A DNA stretch of 55,317 nucleotides. Source: CAYJKB01 sp964370625. Its GTDB lineage: Bacteria; Bacillota; Clostridia; Oscillospirales; Butyricicoccaceae. This document shows, piece by piece, positions 1-7,264 of the stretch. Each line of letters opens with the position of its first letter. The stretch's first letter is position 1. The DNA lies in the NCBI GenBank assembly GCA_964370625.1, contig CAYJKB010000009.1, positions 1-55,317 on the forward strand. The letters are read 5' to 3'. The notes beneath the pieces are model-generated. The model saw only the letters and a list, made by a program, of their open reading frames with translations. It did no database searches and was not told the DNA's origin. The translations under genes and the position numbers were made by a program.

Positions 1-22
1 CATCAATATAAACATTTTGCAT
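1..22 (-). CDS. 5' end of a gene cut by the window edge
   Basis: Only the first seven codons are visible (reading MQNVYID) before the gene leaves the window. The start is supported by a good ribosome binding site, GAGGTGA, at 26-32 on the minus strand, a few bases upstream of the ATG at 22. The product cannot be named from seven residues. A TATAAT-like box and a small inverted repeat lie upstream, at about 46-70. Confidence 0.45.
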
Positions 23-56
23 AATTCACCTCACAAACTTAATTAAATTATACAAG

Positions 57-70
57 CTAACTTATGTTAG
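57..70. promoter_or_regulatory. Small inverted repeat near the promoter of the left-edge gene
   Basis: CTAAC-TTAT-GTTAG is a perfect 5-bp inverted repeat. It lies just upstream of a minus-strand TATAAT box (about 46-51), where a -35/spacer region would be. That placement suits a repressor or activator operator, but no good -35 hexamer is visible and no regulator is identified. Confidence 0.25.
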
Positions 71-166
71 TTTATGTCATTTTAGAACGAGGAAAAATAT
101 AACCTTGTCAGCATAATTTAACATATTTCTTAAATTATAACTTTTTGTGAATAATATTTGATTTAA

Positions 167-194
167 TTGAAATTAAGTGTGAATTTGATATAAT
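167..194 (+). promoter_or_regulatory. Sigma-A promoter of the asparaginase gene
   Basis: TTGAAA (167-172), a 16-bp spacer and a perfect TATAAT (189-194) with an extended TGa in front. It sits about 45 bp upstream of the asparaginase start codon. Confidence 0.7.
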
Positions 195-238
195 GATTGT
201 ATACTATTATACTAATTATTTAAAAATGGAGAATATAT

Positions 239-1150
239 ATGAAAAATTTACTTATAGTTGCAACAGGTGGAACTATTGCCTGTAATAATGTAGAAAATAA
301 TCGAACTCCAACGTTAACAGGAAATAATATTTTGGATTATGTGGGAGATTACAGCGATAAATGTACCATTAAAGTGCTTGATTTAATGCAGATTGATAGT
401 TCAGAAATGTTAGCACAGCATAGAAAATTATTGGCAGAATCCATAAGAGAAAATGCAGATTTATATGATGGCTTTATTGTGTTACATGGAACTGACACAA
501 TGTGCTATACATCAGCACTTTTAACTTACTTGTTATATGATATTAATAAACCAATTGTTATAACTGGGGCTCAAAAACCAATTGAAAATAATGATAGCGA
601 TGGTATTTTAAATGTAGAATGTGCTATTACAGCTGCTCTATCAGGATATCAAGGTGTATGCATAGCATGGAGAGAAGAAATCATTGATGGGGCATGTGCT
701 AGCAAAGTGCGTACAGATGGATTTTACACAATAAAAAGTATTAATCAGCCTAATGCAGGCTTAATTGATGCAAATAGCAATATAAAATTTCATTCAAAAT
801 CAAATATTTATCGTGTAAAACCAATGAGTGATGAACTTAATACTAATTTTGTGGTTCTAAAACTGTTTCCAGATATAAATCCAGATTTGCTAGATAATTT
901 TATATCTTGTGATGCTGTAATAATAGAAGGTTTTGGATGTGGAGGTTTACCATCGATATTATTGCCTAAGATAGAAAATCTGATTAAACAAGATGTAAAG
1001 GTATATATTAAAAGTCAAACTACATTTGGAGGTGCTGATTTATCAGCATATGAAAACAGTGCAAAAGCACAAACAGCAGGAGCTATAGATTTAGGTAAAC
1101 TTACATTAGAGAATATTTGTGCCAGAATAATGTGTAATATAATTGATTAA
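239..1150 (+). CDS. ansA: L-asparaginase, cytoplasmic type
   Basis: Hydrolyses L-asparagine to aspartate and ammonia. The 303-residue length and both family signatures are present: TGGTI at residues 9-13, with nucleophile Thr12, and HGTDTM at 83-88, giving the Thr85-Asp86 pair. A lysine at about 156 is placed like the catalytic lysine of the family. There is no signal peptide, so it should be cytoplasmic (type I-like). The ATG at 239 follows a GGAG at 228-231. The gene is monocistronic: it has its own promoter and meets the convergent diguanylate cyclase gene at a shared hairpin. Glutaminase side activity cannot be judged from sequence. Confidence 0.9.
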   Translation: MKNLLIVATGGTIACNNVENNRTPTLTGNNILDYVGDYSDKCTIKVLDLMQIDSSEMLAQHRKLLAESIRENADLYDGFIVLHGTDTMCYTSALLTYLLYDINKPIVITGAQKPIENNDSDGILNVECAITAALSGYQGVCIAWREEIIDGACASKVRTDGFYTIKSINQPNAGLIDANSNIKFHSKSNIYRVKPMSDELNTNFVVLKLFPDINPDLLDNFISCDAVIIEGFGCGGLPSILLPKIENLIKQDVKVYIKSQTTFGGADLSAYENSAKAQTAGAIDLGKLTLENICARIMCNIID

Positions 1151-1161
1151 AAATAATAAAA

Positions 1162-1228
1162 GAGGCTGCGTACAGACACCTGAAAGATAGACTAAAAAGT
1201 CTAACGATTAAGGTCAATACGCAGCCTC
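1162..1228. terminator. Branched bidirectional terminator between convergent genes
   Basis: An 11-bp perfect outer stem, GAGGCTGCGTA (1162-1172) with TACGCAGCCTC (1218-1228), encloses an ACCT/AGGT pair and an inner TAGACT-aaaa-AGTCTA hairpin. On the minus strand the structure is followed by a T-rich stretch, and on the plus strand by a weaker T-rich run. It therefore probably ends both the asparaginase and the diguanylate cyclase transcripts. It is larger and more branched than an ordinary terminator. Confidence 0.65.
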
Positions 1229-1239
1229 AAGATTTGATT

Positions 1240-2889
1240 TTAATTGTTCTTAGTATATACAGTATACGTGTTTTTGCCTTTGTGTTTTGATTGATAAACT
1301 GCTGTATCAGCAGCGTGGAAAAGCTCTTTGTAAGTTGTTGCATCAAATGGGGCAGAAGCAATACCAATTGATGCAGAAATAGTAACTTCTACACCATTGT
1401 CAGATGTGTAAGTATGTTTAATTGCATTGCAAACACGTCCTGCGATTTTTTCAACTTCTTCAGTTGGTGTATCACCATGTATGAAAGCAACAAATTCATC
1501 ACCACCGAATCTTCCGATTACATCTTGTGAACGGAATAAACTATTAATACATTCATAAATTTCGATTAATACTTTATCTCCAAAAACATGACCTAAATTA
1601 TCATTAAGCCCTTTGAAGTTGTCAATGTCAAAAACAAATAAAGTGCCATGTCCACCAGTGCTTAACCAAGCAGAAACTTTTTCATTTATAGCCTCTTTGT
1701 TGTAAGCACCAGTTAATAAATCACGTTTTGTTTTATCAAGTAATGCTAGTTCTTCTTCTTTTTCATCATTGATTTCATTTATTGTAAGAATAGAAACGAT
1801 GTTTTGTGTATCTTCATGCAATTCACTTTTAATACGCATTCTAAACCATAAATAAAGGTTATTATTCACCAAAATAGCATCATTTTTATCATTTAAATTT
1901 ATTCTATATGATTTATAATCATAAGAAAGTTCTTTTTGATTATTATTATATTTTTCAATTATATTCGATGGGCAGATTTTATTGAGAATGACAACAGAAT
2001 CTTCGGATATAATTGGCACAATATTATGTTGTATAAAATCTGAAAAAGTAAGGCCAACGGGAATTGGAACTTCTATTGAATTAATTAAAACTCTAATTAC
2101 TTTATCATTTGTAGTATCAAATTCAACAATAACTTCAGCAAAATTCAGCACAGCATTGGCAAGTCTTTGATTTTTGCTAACTTTTTTTTCTAATTCGTTA
2201 ATAATAAGCTGATATTTATCAGCAGAAACTAAGCGAACCATAAATAATAACATAAAATAAAATGTAGCCATAAATGTAATTGGTAAAAGAATTTGTTGAA
2301 TATTTAATTTTTGAATGTAATCAGTTATTTCAAAGATTTTTGTGTTATAGATGTAGAAAAATATTAGTATACCCATGAAAGATGTAATATTAGCAATTAA
2401 CATTTTATTATTAGCAATTTCGGCAACAGCCTTAACAGGAATAAAAATCATAAATATTATTATGACAATAATATGCAGATAGAGTACTGCTAAAAGATGA
2501 TATAAAAATTGAGTAGAGTCTGCTAAAATATTTGCCATAGATACTTCTAAGATAAGTGAGTGTATAGCGATAATTATAGAGCGACACATGAATAGATGAA
2601 TAATTACACCGAAAGATAAAGCTAAAATAGTGAGTTTTGTTGCATTAAATATCACAAAATTTTCTATCAAAATTATTAGAAACACCAATGAATATAAAAG
2701 AGTTTGGTTTGCTGATAGTGGGAATATCACTAATGGTAATATTGCTGCATTTATCATACAAACAAGAATTCTAAAAACTTTGCTAAACCTATGGCTAGTT
2801 GTATATCGTTCCACTAGCATTGTAGCAAAAAATGAATATAAAAAAACAGATATAAACTGTATTAAATAAAAAGTATAACTAATGCTCAT
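1240..2889 (-). CDS. Membrane-bound diguanylate cyclase (GGDEF)
   Basis: Predicted to make cyclic di-GMP from two GTP at the membrane. Residues 1 to about 220 form a hydrophobic sensor region with about seven membrane helices. A linker or PAS-like region of about 160 residues follows, then the GGDEF domain to residue 549. The active-site motif is intact (GGDEF, 462-466), and a product-inhibition RxxD site (RSQD, 453-456) lies exactly five residues before it, so the enzyme should be active and feedback-controlled. No EAL or HD-GYP domain is attached. The ATG has an AAAGGA ribosome binding site and a consensus promoter upstream. The ligand of the membrane sensor is unknown. No other c-di-GMP gene is in the window. 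Confidence 0.9.
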   Translation of the reverse strand: MSISYTFYLIQFISVFLYSFFATMLVERYTTSHRFSKVFRILVCMINAAILPLVIFPLSANQTLLYSLVFLIILIENFVIFNATKLTILALSFGVIIHLFMCRSIIIAIHSLILEVSMANILADSTQFLYHLLAVLYLHIIVIIIFMIFIPVKAVAEIANNKMLIANITSFMGILIFFYIYNTKIFEITDYIQKLNIQQILLPITFMATFYFMLLFMVRLVSADKYQLIINELEKKVSKNQRLANAVLNFAEVIVEFDTTNDKVIRVLINSIEVPIPVGLTFSDFIQHNIVPIISEDSVVILNKICPSNIIEKYNNNQKELSYDYKSYRINLNDKNDAILVNNNLYLWFRMRIKSELHEDTQNIVSILTINEINDEKEEELALLDKTKRDLLTGAYNKEAINEKVSAWLSTGGHGTLFVFDIDNFKGLNDNLGHVFGDKVLIEIYECINSLFRSQDVIGRFGGDEFVAFIHGDTPTEEVEKIAGRVCNAIKHTYTSDNGVEVTISASIGIASAPFDATTYKELFHAADTAVYQSKHKGKNTYTVYTKNN

Positions 2890-2923
2890 ATATTTTTTCC
2901 TTTGTAAGAATTTAGTACATTTT

Positions 2924-2952
2924 ATTGTATCACCTATAGACTAAAATTTCAA
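2924..2952 (-). promoter_or_regulatory. Sigma-A promoter of the diguanylate cyclase gene
   Basis: On the minus strand: TTGAAA (2952-2947), a 17-bp spacer and TACAAT (2929-2924), about 35 bp upstream of the start codon. Confidence 0.7.
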
Positions 2953-2967
2953 CTATAATTATTATAC

Positions 2968-2996
2968 TTGAAAAATAAAATAATAAAATGTAAAAT
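2968..2996 (+). promoter_or_regulatory. Promoter of the small cysteine-rich protein gene
   Basis: TTGAAA (2968-2973), a 17-bp spacer and TAAAAT (2991-2996), about 70 bp upstream of the small gene at 3067. It is divergent from, and close to, the diguanylate cyclase promoter. Confidence 0.5.
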
Positions 2997-3066
2997 AAAA
3001 TTATAACTTAATTACATTTTATTAATTTTAATGTAGTAAGTTAATAAAAAATAGGAGGTTTTACTT

Positions 3067-3204
3067 ATGAGTTGTAAAGCAGAAATTTGCCCATGTCAAA
3101 ACAAAGAATGTCCAAGATTTGGAAAATGTTGTGAGTGTGTTTTAGCACATAAACAAGCGGGTGTACTTCCAGCATGTCTTAAAGAATTAGGCAAAGAAAA
3201 ATAA
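3067..3204 (+). CDS. Small cysteine-rich protein (45 aa), DUF6485-like
   Basis: A 45-residue protein with eight cysteines, at positions 3, 8, 10, 15, 21, 22, 24 and 37. The order is C-x4-C-x-C-x4-C-x5-CC-x-C, followed by a histidine and a last cysteine in a LPAC context. This spacing suggests binding of zinc or an Fe-S cluster. It resembles a family of tiny clostridial cysteine-rich proteins that I recall as DUF6485, whose function is unknown; that name is from memory. The start is well supported: AGGAGG about 10 bases before the ATG, a promoter at 2968-2996 and a strong terminator directly after the stop. It is a single-gene transcript. Confidence 0.75.
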   Translation: MSCKAEICPCQNKECPRFGKCCECVLAHKQAGVLPACLKELGKEK

Positions 3205-3242
3205 ATTTAGGTGGTATGACATTCATGTCATACCACCTAAAT
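3205..3242. terminator. Strong bidirectional terminator
   Basis: A perfect 16-bp inverted repeat (3205-3220 with 3227-3242) around a 6-nt loop. It sits between the small cysteine-rich gene and the convergent membrane-protein operon, and should stop both. Confidence 0.8.
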
Positions 3243-3244
3243 TA

Positions 3245-3676
3245 TTAAAATAAAAAGTATATAACAAGAGATAATACAAAAAAGGTAATAAATCCACTTA
3301 TCATTAAAGTTAATGTCCTAGAATATCCTTTAGGGGTTATTTTATTTAATTTATCAAGTTTTGTTATGATAGGTGCAAGCTTTAGATAATAAGTTGAAAT
3401 GGAAATTATCATAACAATTATAGAATAAATTTTGGTAAGGTCGCTAGCTGTTAATAAAATAACAACAAGCAATAAGATGAAAATTAGTTTGGTGCCAGCT
3501 ACCCAATTTGTCATATATTTTGCAAAAAGATGACGTGCTTCATCTTTTTTTGAAAGTTCAAATTCATTAAATGCAGAAACCCCATTTCCATATTTAAAAG
3601 ATGGAAAAAAGTATAAAATTATTACATTAGAAGTTTCTAATATTATAAATATTGTTATTACTATATTTAAAATCAA
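3245..3676 (-). CDS. Small membrane protein of unknown function
   Basis: A 143-residue protein with about four predicted membrane helices, at approximately 1-24, 58-78, 82-100 and 122-143. A charged cytoplasmic-looking loop lies at 35-52. I recognise no family motif. The start is a TTG at 3676 behind an AGGGAGAG ribosome binding site, and that site overlaps the stop codon of the upstream uridine phosphorylase gene. It is therefore the last gene of the 4830-3245 operon and probably translationally coupled. Its link to nucleoside salvage is only positional. Confidence 0.7.
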   Translation of the reverse strand: MILNIVITIFIILETSNVIILYFFPSFKYGNGVSAFNEFELSKKDEARHLFAKYMTNWVAGTKLIFILLLVVILLTASDLTKIYSIIVMIISISTYYLKLAPIITKLDKLNKITPKGYSRTLTLMISGFITFFVLSLVIYFLF

Positions 3677-3688
3677 AATTTTCTCTCC

Positions 3689-4453
3689 CTATTGTTTATC
3701 CTGCTCTATGAGCAACTGCATAGCACGAACTGCTGTATTAATCCCTTTTTCAGAAGATAAATCGATTGGGTTAGACAGTCCACTTTTTTTACGTTCCTGA
3801 TTCCAAAGTACATTAAGTACAGCACCTGACCTTGAACCTCTTACAGCTGATACAACAAAAACAGTTGAACATTCCATTTCACTACCGACAACACCAGCTT
3901 TTTTATAAGCATTCCACTTATAATTAAGCTCAGATCCAACAGGCATACTATCAGGGTCGTGTTGTCCATAAAAATTGTCTTTGCTTTGAACTACTCCAAC
4001 ATGTGAAGTGTAACCCAGTTCTAAGCTTGCATTATAAAGTGCAAGTGTCACATCAAAAGAAGCTGTGGCAGGATAACCTTCAGGCATATATTCATAAGTT
4101 GTTCCTTCTTGACGGATTGCAGAATTTGCGATGATAACATCACCACCCATAACTTGTTCTGCAATGCCACCACAAGTGCCAACACGAATAAAAGTATCAG
4201 CACCACATTTGATAAGTTCCTCAATGGCAATAGCAGTAGATGGACCACCGATACCAGTAGAGCATACAGAAACTTTTTCTCCATTTAGAAAGCCTGTATA
4301 AATTACATATTCCCTTTTTTGAGAAATAAATTCAGCATTATCAAAATTTTGTGCAATAGCTTCACATCTATCAGGGTCACCTGTTAAAATAACATATCGT
4401 CCTACATCACCATAAGAAATATTTATATGCATTTGTTTGTCATGACTTAGCAT
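3689..4453 (-). CDS. udp: Uridine phosphorylase (nucleoside phosphorylase family)
   Basis: Cleaves uridine with phosphate to uracil and ribose-1-phosphate in pyrimidine salvage. Family features are the phosphate-binding GDPDR near the N-terminus, a CSTGIGGPS segment, RVGTCGG and, towards the C-terminus, GSEMECSTVF, the nucleoside-binding E-M-E type motif. The overall pattern matches Udp better than the purine enzyme DeoD. I place the start at ATG 4453 because AAGGAG (4467-4462) is about eight bases away; a GTG at 4462 would extend it by three codons but lies too close to that site. The product is 254 residues, normal for the family. It overlaps the DUF951 gene by 14 nt. Confidence 0.85.
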   Translation of the reverse strand: MLSHDKQMHINISYGDVGRYVILTGDPDRCEAIAQNFDNAEFISQKREYVIYTGFLNGEKVSVCSTGIGGPSTAIAIEELIKCGADTFIRVGTCGGIAEQVMGGDVIIANSAIRQEGTTYEYMPEGYPATASFDVTLALYNASLELGYTSHVGVVQSKDNFYGQHDPDSMPVGSELNYKWNAYKKAGVVGSEMECSTVFVVSAVRGSRSGAVLNVLWNQERKKSGLSNPIDLSSEKGINTAVRAMQLLIEQDKQ

Positions 4454-4637
4454 TATCTTCACTCCTTATCACAGATTTTATATTTTTTTCAGCTTTATTT
4501 CGAGGTATCATAATTTCATGATTGCACCCTTCGCATTTAAGTTTAAAGTCCATACCAATACGTAAAACTTTAAAGTTTTTACTTCCACAAGGGTGAGTTT
4601 TTTTCATAACCAATATATCGTTAAGTTTAATATCCAT
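4440..4637 (-). CDS. DUF951 family small protein
   Basis: A 65-residue protein with the DUF951 pattern: an N-terminal DIV.MKK.HPCG-like stretch (here DILVMKKTHPCG), then RIGMDFKLKCEGCNHEIM and a basic tail. The cysteines in HPCG and CEGC suggest a small zinc-binding fold. Family function is unknown; the fold is often compared to nucleic-acid-binding zinc ribbons. The start at ATG 4637 is chosen because a GAGG lies upstream and the length is then normal. It begins one base after the stop of the DUF4177 gene and overlaps the next gene, so the cluster is a tight operon. Confidence 0.8.
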   Translation of the reverse strand: MDIKLNDILVMKKTHPCGSKNFKVLRIGMDFKLKCEGCNHEIMIPRNKAEKNIKSVIRSEDNAKS

Positions 4638-4638
4638 T

Positions 4639-4830
4639 TTAGTTATCCTCAATCTCAAAAATTAAATCCATACTTTTGATTTTTCCATGTGCATTTATAT
4701 CCGTTGGAATGTAGCCCACATAGGAAAATCCTTTTAAGGCATATTCATCAATGATTTTGCGGTGACTTTTAAAACTTGTATATAATACAGGAACATCTTG
4801 TTCAATATTTACATATTCATATCTTTTCAT
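4639..4830 (-). CDS. DUF4177 family small protein
   Basis: A 63-residue soluble protein that fits DUF4177: start MKRYEYVNIE, a central HRKIIDEYALKGFSYVGYIP and a hydrophobic-acidic end (MDLIFEIE). The family consists of small single-domain proteins of unknown function, common in Firmicutes. It has an AAGGAG ribosome binding site and a promoter 36 bp upstream, so it is the first gene of the operon that continues with DUF951, udp and a membrane protein. Confidence 0.8.
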   Translation of the reverse strand: MKRYEYVNIEQDVPVLYTSFKSHRKIIDEYALKGFSYVGYIPTDINAHGKIKSMDLIFEIEDN

Positions 4831-4865
4831 AGAAATAAACTCCTTAAAATTTAATTTATATCCTT

Positions 4866-4893
4866 ATAATAACATAGGTTTAAATTTTTTCAA
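4866..4893 (-). promoter_or_regulatory. Promoter of the DUF4177-DUF951-udp operon
   Basis: On the minus strand: TTGAAA (4893-4888), a 16-bp spacer and TATTAT (4871-4866), upstream of the ATG at 4830. Confidence 0.55.
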
Positions 4894-4931
4894 AGATAAA
4901 TATATAAACTATAGTAAAATATATAATTTTA

Positions 4932-4940
4932 TGATACAAT
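4932..4940 (+). promoter_or_regulatory. Extended -10 element before ligA
   Basis: TGATACAAT is an extended -10 box about 40 bp before the ligA TTG start. No convincing -35 hexamer is visible at the right distance. Confidence 0.35.
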
Positions 4941-4980
4941 AATTGATAGCTTTTGTCTTGAAAAAGAAAGGGAGAATATT

Positions 4981-6963
4981 TTGAAACCAGATATAAAAGA
5001 ACAAATAATAAGCTTGAGAGAGCAATTGAATTATCATAATGAAAAATACTATAACGAAGACAGTCCTGAAATTTCAGATTTTGATTATGATATGCTGCTT
5101 CGCTCACTTGAAATACTTGAAATAGAAAATCCTGAATTCGATGATGAAAATTCGCCAACTCATCGTGTAGGTGGTATCGCATCACGTAAATTCACATCTG
5201 TAACGCATGAATATCCGATGGAAAGTCTGCAAGATGTATTTTCACAAGATGAAGTGTTTTCATTTACTGATAAAATAGATAATGGTCAAAGTACAGAATA
5301 TATCTGCGAACTTAAAATTGATGGATTATCCGTATGCCTTGAATATTTAAACGGAGTTTTTGTGCGTGGTGCAACTCGTGGAGATGGCTTGGCAGGCGAA
5401 GATGTAACAGAAAACCTAATGGTAATATCCGATATACCGAAAACTATACCGAACGCACCAGCAAAACTTATTGTGCGTGGCGAAGTTTATATGTCAAAAG
5501 CTGTTTTTGAGCAAATTAATGAACAACGAGCAAAAGATGAAGTGCAACTTCTTGCAAACCCTCGTAATGCTGCAGCTGGCACACTTCGTCAACTTGATGT
5601 AGATATGGTAAAAACTCGAAATCTTAGCATGTTCTGTTTTAATATTCAAAATGGTGAAGAATTAGGGCTTGTAAAACATAGTGACGCACTAGATTATTTA
5701 GAACAAAGGGGATTTAAAGTAAGTCCTCGTCATTTTGTATTTACAGATAAAAACGCCCTTTGGGAGGAAATACAGCAAATTGGTAATTTGCGTGATGATT
5801 TACCTTTTGAAATTGACGGTGCTGTAATTAAAGTAAATGACTTTGCAAAACGTGCTGTTTTAGGTAGCACATCTAAATTTCCACGATGGGCAGCAGCATA
5901 CAAATACCCTCCAGAAGTTAAAGAAACACTTCTTGAAGATATTACAATAACAGTTGGTCGTACAGGTGCACTAACTCCAAATGCAGTGCTGTCACCTGTA
6001 AGGCTTGCTGGTACAACTGTATCAAAAGCAACACTACACAATCGTGATTTTATCGCTGAAAAGGATATTAGAATAGGGGATACTGTTCTTGTACGAAAAG
6101 CTGGAGATATTATCCCTGAAATTATTAGTGTAAATCTCGATAAACGCCCGAGTGACAGTATTCCCTATGAAATGCCGACCCACTGCCCTGTATGTAAAGC
6201 TGATGTTATCGTAGATGACGAGGCTGCAATAAGATGTTCTGGTGCTGAATGTCCTGCACAGCTTGTGCAAAACATTATTCATTTTGCATCGAGAAATGCA
6301 ATGGATATTGAGGGGCTAGGCGATGCTGTGGTTGAACTGCTAATTCAAAATGAACTTATCGCATCATCAGCCGATTTATATTATTTAAAACAAGAAGATA
6401 TAGAAAACCTTGAGCGAATGGGCAAAAAGTCTGCTCAAAAGTTACTTGCGAATATTGAAAAATCAAAACAAAACGACTTGTCAAGGCTTTTGTTCGCACT
6501 TGGTATACGTCATGTTGGTCAAAAAGTTGCGAAAATCCTTTCAGGAACTTTTGGCGATTTAGACACACTTGCAAATGCGAGTGTCGAGGAAATTACGGCT
6601 ATTCGTGATATTGGCGAAAAAATTGCAGTAAGTCTTAAAACATGGATGAGTGGCGAGCAATCAAAACACTTAATCTCAAAGCTTAAAGAAGCTGGCGTAA
6701 ATACAAAAGGTGAGCTTAAACCGACAGGTGGAGCGTTTGAAAATCAAATTTTTGTGTTAACAGGTGCACTTACCCTATTTACAAGAGAGCAAGCAACAGC
6801 TATAATAGAAAAGATGGGTGGAAAAGCGTCTGCCTCAGTTTCTAAGAAAACTACTTTTTTAGTGGCAGGGGAAGCTGCAGGGTCGAAACTTAAAAAAGCC
6901 CAAGATTTAGGTATTACAATTTTAACTGAACAACAGTTTAAAGATATGATTGAGGAGGACTAA
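4981..6963 (+). CDS. ligA: NAD-dependent DNA ligase
   Basis: Seals nicks during replication and repair, using NAD+ as adenylate donor. The 660 residues show the full bacterial layout: an Ia domain with the YYxxDxPxxxDxxYD-type start, the adenylation motif KIDG with Lys112 as nucleophile, an OB fold, a Cys4 zinc finger (CPVC...CSGAEC), helix-hairpin-helix repeats (LFALGIRHVGQKVA) and a C-terminal BRCT domain from about 585. The start is TTG at 4981 behind AGGGAG. It is followed four bases later by gatC, whose ribosome binding site lies inside the end of ligA, so it is probably co-transcribed with gatCAB. Confidence 0.97.
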   Translation: MKPDIKEQIISLREQLNYHNEKYYNEDSPEISDFDYDMLLRSLEILEIENPEFDDENSPTHRVGGIASRKFTSVTHEYPMESLQDVFSQDEVFSFTDKIDNGQSTEYICELKIDGLSVCLEYLNGVFVRGATRGDGLAGEDVTENLMVISDIPKTIPNAPAKLIVRGEVYMSKAVFEQINEQRAKDEVQLLANPRNAAAGTLRQLDVDMVKTRNLSMFCFNIQNGEELGLVKHSDALDYLEQRGFKVSPRHFVFTDKNALWEEIQQIGNLRDDLPFEIDGAVIKVNDFAKRAVLGSTSKFPRWAAAYKYPPEVKETLLEDITITVGRTGALTPNAVLSPVRLAGTTVSKATLHNRDFIAEKDIRIGDTVLVRKAGDIIPEIISVNLDKRPSDSIPYEMPTHCPVCKADVIVDDEAAIRCSGAECPAQLVQNIIHFASRNAMDIEGLGDAVVELLIQNELIASSADLYYLKQEDIENLERMGKKSAQKLLANIEKSKQNDLSRLLFALGIRHVGQKVAKILSGTFGDLDTLANASVEEITAIRDIGEKIAVSLKTWMSGEQSKHLISKLKEAGVNTKGELKPTGGAFENQIFVLTGALTLFTREQATAIIEKMGGKASASVSKKTTFLVAGEAAGSKLKKAQDLGITILTEQQFKDMIEED

Positions 6964-6967
6964 AAAC

Positions 6968-7252
6968 GTGAAAGTTACTAAAGCGGACATTGAACACGTA
7001 GCAAAACTTGCAAGACTTGACAGCAGTGCAAGTACATTTGATAAACTTGCTACTGAAATGCAAGGAATTATTGAAATGGTAGACAAACTAGAAAATCTTG
7101 ATTTAGGTGATATTTCTGATGTTATTAATACAGAAACTAAAAACGCTTTAAGACAAGATGTAGTAGGACAATGTATTGATCGTGAGAAAATTCTTGCTAA
7201 TGCACCAGAGAGCGAAGCCAATGGTATTAGCGTGCCACGTGTTGTGGAATAA
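6968..7252 (+). CDS. gatC: Asp-tRNA(Asn)/Glu-tRNA(Gln) amidotransferase subunit C
   Basis: Small subunit that stabilises GatA in the amidotransferase converting Glu-tRNA(Gln) and Asp-tRNA(Asn) to the correct aminoacyl-tRNAs. The 94-residue length is normal, and the start VTKADIEHVAKLARL is the typical family N-terminus. I choose GTG 6968 because a GAGGAGGA ribosome binding site (6953-6960) precedes it. An in-frame start 18 bases upstream would destroy that spacing and overlap ligA. Confidence 0.93.
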   Translation: MKVTKADIEHVAKLARLDSSASTFDKLATEMQGIIEMVDKLENLDLGDISDVINTETKNALRQDVVGQCIDREKILANAPESEANGISVPRVVE

Positions 7253-7264
7253 TAGGAGGACAGA

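Noticed and set aside
2630..2869. 79-codon plus-strand frame opposite the diguanylate cyclase N-terminus
   Set aside because: It lies in the reverse of transmembrane-coding DNA, with no start signal.
4880..5185. 101-codon minus-strand frame over the ligA start
   Set aside because: Shadow of ligA; it contains the ligA promoter region and has no ribosome binding site.
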